From Flavobacteriaceae bacterium UBA5544 (GTDB taxonomy: Bacteria; Bacteroidota; Bacteroidia; Flavobacteriales; Flavobacteriaceae), in assembly GCA_002426755.1 (NCBI GenBank), contig DINI01000019.1, positions 307,383 to 334,983 on the forward strand: 27,601 bases of DNA, written 5' to 3'. The notes under the pieces were generated by a model. The model saw only the letters and a list, made by a program, of their open reading frames with translations. It did not search any database and was not told where the DNA came from. Position numbers and translations under genes: made by a program. Below, piece after piece: positions 23,718 through 27,601 of the stretch. Positions within the stretch are counted from its first letter, which is position 1; every line of letters starts with the position of its first letter.

Positions 23718-26142
23718 TTTTTTCAACAGAACATATCGATCCATCCAAAAAAAGAGAGGTGTATTCGCCCTCTTGTTAATCTTGATTTTTACTGGACTTA
23801 TTTGGATGGTCTCTCAAATAAAATTTGATGAGGATATTTCCAAATTGATTCCTTCCAACTCGGAGAATGAACAGCTTCAAAAGGTGTTGAATACCGCAAA
23901 TTTCAGTGATAAAATTATTATCAATATTCGGAAAGATTCTGATGGTTCTCTGGAAGATCTGACCGATTATGCGCAAGACTTTTTAGATAGTTTGGATGCA
24001 AATTCTTCAGACTACATCAAAGACATTCAAGGAAAAGTGGAGGATGAAGCCATTTTTGAAACCTTGGATTTTGTGTTTGAAAATGCGCCATTGTTTCTTA
24101 CAGATGGAGATTATCAGCTGATTTTAAACAAAATTTCAAAAGATTCCATTGCAGCATTGACGGAATCCAATTATAAAATTTTGGCATCACCTTCGGGGCT
24201 TATCGCTAAAAAAACAATTGTCAAAGACCCTTTGGGAATTTCCATCATGGGATTGAAACATTTAAAACAATTGGGCTTTAATGACGATTTTGAATTGAAA
24301 TACGGTTTTTTGGTCAGTAAAAATGGACAGAATTTGTTGTTGTTTATTACCCCGAACTATAAGTCCAGCGAAACCAATAAAAACGAACTTTTTGCCGAGC
24401 AACTCTATCGCTTTCAAAACAAATTGAACACAGAATATCAAGGAAAAATAAATAGCCAACTTTTTGGAGGCACATTGATTGCGGTCGCCAACGCACAACA
24501 AATCAAAAAAGACATTCAATTAACAGTATCCATAGCTTTGATGGTTTTGTTGTTGCTTTTTGTTTTTTTCTATCGAAAATTTACCATTCCCATAATATTG
24601 TTGATTCCTACAATTTTTGGAGGTTTGTTGGCGGTGGCAATTTTATCTGTAATTCGAGAGGATATTTCCGCCATTTCCTTAGGAATTGGTGCCGTTCTTT
24701 TGGGTGTGACTTTGGATTATTCATTACATGTTTTGACAAACATTCGAAACAACGACACCATCGATTCACTTTACAGCGATGTCACAAAACCCATTTTAAT
24801 GAGCAGTCTTACAACCGCTTTGGCGTTTCTGTGTTTGTTATTTATTGATTCCCAAGCCTTGCAGGATTTGGGGATTTTTGCAGCTATAAGTGTGTTGGGT
24901 GCCTCTGTATTTGCTTTGATTTTTATTCCACAAGTTTATAAAACTGAAGTGTTCAACACCGAACGGAAATCAACTTTTATTGATGGAATTGCTCAATATC
25001 CATTTCATAAAAACAAAGTCTTTATCGGTGTCATTGGTCTATTAGTTGTGGTCAGTGCTTTTACATACAGCCATGTGAGTTTTAATAATGATATTTCCAA
25101 ATTGAATTACGAACCTCAACATTTAAAAGAGGCCGAAAGGCGACTTGATAATTTGACCAATGAAACCTCAAAATCTCTTTATCTTATTTCCTATGGAAAT
25201 TCAATACAAGAGGCTTTAGAAAAGAATGACCACGTTTTTAGTGAATTGAATCAACTAGAATCGAACCAAAAAATTATTAGTTTCAACTCCATTGGTGCTT
25301 TGGTCACCTCCGAAAAATATCAACAAGAAAAAATTGACTCTTGGAAACGTTTTTGGACCACAGAAAAAGTCAATCAAACCGAGACGAGATTGATTGAAAG
25401 CGGGCAACAATTTGGATTTAAAACCACTACTTTTCAAGAGTTTTATTCACTGTTAAAAGCTGATTTCAAACCATTAAACATTGAAGATTTTCAAACGATT
25501 GGTACCATTCCAACGGAAGATTTTATCGCATCAAAAGAGGATTTTTATACGATTACCTCAATAGTGAAAGTACAAGATGACCAAATTCCTTTTATCAAAA
25601 ATCATTTTAAAAACACAGCACAAGTCATGGTCATCGACCGTCAAAACATCAATGAAACTTTGCTCGGACATTTAAAAACCGATTTCAATAATCTTATAGT
25701 GTACTGTTTTGCGGTGGTTTTGGCATTGCTCATCCTGTATTATCGAAACTGGAAATTGACCTTGATAACCGTGCTTCCAATCGCAATTACGTGGTTGATT
25801 ACCATTGGAGTCATGGGAGTGTTCAAAATGGAATTCAATATTTTCAGTATTTTGATTTCGTCGTTTATTTTTGGTTTGGGCGTTGATTACAGCATTTTCA
25901 TGACCAATGGACTAATGAAAACAAACGACAATGACCAACATGTGTTGAATACTCACAAAACGTCAGTTCTGCTTTCGGTTATTACGACTATTTTAGGAAT
26001 TGGGGTCTTAATTTTGGCAAAACACCCAGCTTTGCAATCCATTTCGCTGGTTTCGATGATTGGAATTTTGACAGCGATGTTAATTGCGTTTACGATTCAG
26101 CCTTTTCTGTTTAAACTTCTTATTTTTGATAAAAAGGAATAG
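23710..26142 (+). CDS. MMPL/RND-superfamily lipid exporter
   Basis: Inner-membrane exporter of 810 residues from the ATG at 23710 (an upstream frame to 23653 lies inside the previous gene and is not needed). Layout: TM1 at about 17-35, a large periplasmic loop, a five-helix block (GVTLDYSLHVL contains the membrane acidic pair typical of MMPL), TM7 at about 436-453, a second loop, and a final block with GVDYSIFMTNG. This duplicated SSD-like plan is that of MmpL and hopanoid/APE exporters (ApeM role). It would extract the finished pigment from the inner membrane and hand it to the LolA-like carrier. It precedes the cupin gene by 4 bases. Confidence 0.92.
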   Translation: MISFFNRTYRSIQKKRGVFALLLILIFTGLIWMVSQIKFDEDISKLIPSNSENEQLQKVLNTANFSDKIIINIRKDSDGSLEDLTDYAQDFLDSLDANSSDYIKDIQGKVEDEAIFETLDFVFENAPLFLTDGDYQLILNKISKDSIAALTESNYKILASPSGLIAKKTIVKDPLGISIMGLKHLKQLGFNDDFELKYGFLVSKNGQNLLLFITPNYKSSETNKNELFAEQLYRFQNKLNTEYQGKINSQLFGGTLIAVANAQQIKKDIQLTVSIALMVLLLLFVFFYRKFTIPIILLIPTIFGGLLAVAILSVIREDISAISLGIGAVLLGVTLDYSLHVLTNIRNNDTIDSLYSDVTKPILMSSLTTALAFLCLLFIDSQALQDLGIFAAISVLGASVFALIFIPQVYKTEVFNTERKSTFIDGIAQYPFHKNKVFIGVIGLLVVVSAFTYSHVSFNNDISKLNYEPQHLKEAERRLDNLTNETSKSLYLISYGNSIQEALEKNDHVFSELNQLESNQKIISFNSIGALVTSEKYQQEKIDSWKRFWTTEKVNQTETRLIESGQQFGFKTTTFQEFYSLLKADFKPLNIEDFQTIGTIPTEDFIASKEDFYTITSIVKVQDDQIPFIKNHFKNTAQVMVIDRQNINETLLGHLKTDFNNLIVYCFAVVLALLILYYRNWKLTLITVLPIAITWLITIGVMGVFKMEFNIFSILISSFIFGLGVDYSIFMTNGLMKTNDNDQHVLNTHKTSVLLSVITTILGIGVLILAKHPALQSISLVSMIGILTAMLIAFTIQPFLFKLLIFDKKE

Positions 26143-26146
26143 TGCT

Positions 26147-27031
26147 ATGGGCAAAATCAAAACCATTCCAATAAAACGTATTAAATCCATCACTAAAGAG
26201 GATTTTATTGAGCAATATTATAAGCCTCAAATACCTGTATTGATTGAGGATTTGACCAAAGATTGGACAGCCTACAAAAAATGGAACCTCGATTATATCC
26301 AAAGTTTGGCTGGTGACCAAATTGTGCCTTTATACAACAACGAACCCACAAAAGGCAGGCAAAATTCAGTCGTTCCAGCGAAGAAAATGAAGCTCTATGA
26401 CTATATTGACATCCTTAAAACCCAACCCACGGATTTGAGAATGTTCTTTTTCAATGTGCTCCAAAAAATGCCAGAACTTACGAAAGATTTTAACTATCCA
26501 GATATCGGATTGAAATTCTTTAAAAAGCTTCCAGTCATGTTCTTTGGTGGAAAAGGTTCTAAAGTTTTAGCCCATTACGACATGGATTTAGCCGATTTAT
26601 TACACGTTCATTTTCATGGGAATAAACACGTTACGTTGTTTGCTCCTGACCAAGCTAAAAATCTTTACAAGGTGCCTTTTACAGTCCATAATTTAGAAAC
26701 AATTGATATGGATGAACCGGATTTTGAAAAATATCCAGTGTTGCAAAAAGCAGAAGGAATTTCCGTCACCATGAAACATGGTGATGCGTTGTATATGCCA
26801 AGTGGTTATTGGCACTACATTACCTACGATGATGGTGGGTTTTCCATTACATTGCGAGCGTTTCCTCGCAAACCATTACGACTGGCAGAGCTGTTTAAAA
26901 ACATCATTTTTATGCGAACGTTTGAAAATTTAATGCGTCGCATCTTTGGTCAAGGTTGGGTAGATTATAAGGAAGAAAAAATGGTGCAGCGTATGAATCG
27001 CAAGTATCACAAAGAACGTCGAGGTGCTTAA
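26147..27031 (+). CDS. Cupin-like (JmjC-type, Cupin_8) putative Fe(II)/2-oxoglutarate oxygenase
   Basis: 294-residue protein starting at the ATG at 26147 (the frame opens upstream inside the exporter gene). The JmjC-type metal site is AHYDMD (His143, Asp145) with a distal His223 in SGYWHYI. The conserved NKHVTLFAP strand lies between them. Such proteins are 2-oxoglutarate-dependent hydroxylases or demethylases of proteins or small molecules. A tailoring hydroxylation of the aryl polyene or its resorcinol partner is possible but not shown by the sequence. A Lys/Arg-rich C-terminus (ending KYHKERRGA) could touch the membrane. It overlaps the next gene by 8 bases. Confidence 0.85.
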   Translation: MGKIKTIPIKRIKSITKEDFIEQYYKPQIPVLIEDLTKDWTAYKKWNLDYIQSLAGDQIVPLYNNEPTKGRQNSVVPAKKMKLYDYIDILKTQPTDLRMFFFNVLQKMPELTKDFNYPDIGLKFFKKLPVMFFGGKGSKVLAHYDMDLADLLHVHFHGNKHVTLFAPDQAKNLYKVPFTVHNLETIDMDEPDFEKYPVLQKAEGISVTMKHGDALYMPSGYWHYITYDDGGFSITLRAFPRKPLRLAELFKNIIFMRTFENLMRRIFGQGWVDYKEEKMVQRMNRKYHKERRGA

Positions 27032-27601
27032 ACGAACCTATATATTCAAATTAGTTTTTGGTTGGTTAATTGGGATGGCGATGGTGTCCTGTGGCATCAA
27101 TAAGTCCCTTCATAACCTTCCAGATGTAAGCAGCTACAATTCCGAGATTCCTGAAAAAACGGTCGTTAATGACTCTACTTTTTTCGTTGGAAACAGTTTT
27201 TTGACCAAAAACAGACAGGGTCTTTGGGAACTTTATGTTGAAGGCGACCCCTTGGAAATTGGACTCATCACAGGTCGATTGACACAACCGCTCATGTACA
27301 CGCAGGAAAAAGTGTTTTTTGACAAAATCAACGACCTTGTTCCTTCTGAAGGCAAACAAAAATTTTTACGGAAATTTTTGTCTTGGTACAACCGAAAAAT
27401 GTACCAACACATACCAAACGAATTTAAAACTGAAATCTATGGAACCTCTCAATATATGTCCAAAGACTTTAATGGTCTTGCGACACCCTATTTGCGTGCA
27501 TTGTATCTACACGGAGCGCACGATATTGGGCATGCGTTGAAAGATTTGATGTTGGTCGGTTGTACGTCATTCGCTGCTTGGGACGAAAAAACAGACGATG
27601 G
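27024..27601 (+). CDS. C45-family autoproteolytic acyltransferase/hydrolase-like lipoprotein, 5' part
   Basis: I translated this frame by hand; 192 residues lie in the window and it continues beyond. It starts at a GTG at 27024 that overlaps the cupin stop; ATGs at 27075 and 27081 come after the hydrophobic core and would lose the signal. A basic start (KR), hydrophobic core and MAMVSCG fit a lipoprotein signal with Cys23 as the lipidated residue. VGCTSFAAWDE (178-188) with Cys180 resembles the nucleophile region of penicillin-V-acylase/C45 acyltransferases. It likely makes or breaks an amide or ester bond, perhaps at the outer or inner membrane, in the pigment pathway. The family call rests on one motif and context. 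Confidence 0.65.
   Translation, partial: MLKRTYIFKLVFGWLIGMAMVSCGINKSLHNLPDVSSYNSEIPEKTVVNDSTFFVGNSFLTKNRQGLWELYVEGDPLEIGLITGRLTQPLMYTQEKVFFDKINDLVPSEGKQKFLRKFLSWYNRKMYQHIPNEFKTEIYGTSQYMSKDFNGLATPYLRALYLHGAHDIGHALKDLMLVGCTSFAAWDEKTDD

Noticed and set aside
1..27601. Search for tRNA, rRNA, CRISPR, insertion sequences, att sites and phage genes
   Set aside because: No cloverleaf, regular spacer-repeat pattern, transposase or integrase-like protein seen by eye in either strand.

Overview
The window looks like chromosome of a marine or soil Flavobacteriaceae (Bacteroidota). The evidence is the low-GC sequence, TAnnTTTG-type minus-7 promoter boxes, few Shine-Dalgarno-like sites, a small PID-CTERM-type surface protein, the gene order pdxA / DUF177 / rpmF / fabH / accB / accC, and above all an aromatic amino acid ammonia-lyase very close to the tyrosine ammonia-lyase I remember from Flavobacterium johnsoniae, placed at the head of an aryl-polyene/flexirubin pigment cluster.

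Left part (1-7446), mostly minus strand: a truncated mtgA (peptidoglycan glycosyltransferase) follows a DAO-type FAD oxidoreductase. Then comes a housekeeping block transcribed leftwards: pdxA (vitamin B6), a DUF177/YceD protein, rpmF (L32), an intrinsic terminator, then fabH, accB and accC ending at another intrinsic terminator. This block supplies malonyl-CoA and starts fatty acid synthesis. ribE (riboflavin synthase) runs divergently from pdxA. A three-hairpin element lies between accC and the oxidoreductase.

Middle (7429-9963): a 74-residue PID-CTERM-like protein on the minus strand has a good promoter with two 20-bp-phased repeats directly behind it. About 500 gene-free, AT-rich, hairpin-rich bases follow, then an SLC13-type transporter with two inserted RCK_C (TrkA-C) domains.

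Right part (9984-27601, continuing out of the window): a flavin-dependent halogenase-like protein (minus strand) faces away from an 18-gene plus-strand operon with overlaps or gaps of only a few bases. In order: tyrosine ammonia-lyase, FabG-type ketoreductase, LpxL-type acyltransferase, ApeP-type dehydratase subunit, 4HBT thioesterase, ketosynthase, methyltransferase, PF13723-like ketosynthase fragment, acyl carrier protein, second ketosynthase, chain-length-factor-like ketosynthase lacking the cysteine, polysaccharide deacetylase, LolA-like carrier, ApeI-type dehydratase subunit, GT2-DUF2062 fusion, MMPL exporter, cupin-like JmjC protein, and a C45-type lipoprotein cut by the window end. My reading is that tyrosine is deaminated to 4-coumarate, extended on the ACP by a type II polyketide system into an aryl polyene, methylated and possibly chlorinated on the ring, esterified, and moved to the outer membrane by the LolA/MMPL-type proteins. 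The dialkylresorcinol genes (darA/darB) needed to call it a true flexirubin, and the coumarate-activating ligase, are not in the window.

I see no tRNA, rRNA, CRISPR array, insertion sequence or phage gene.
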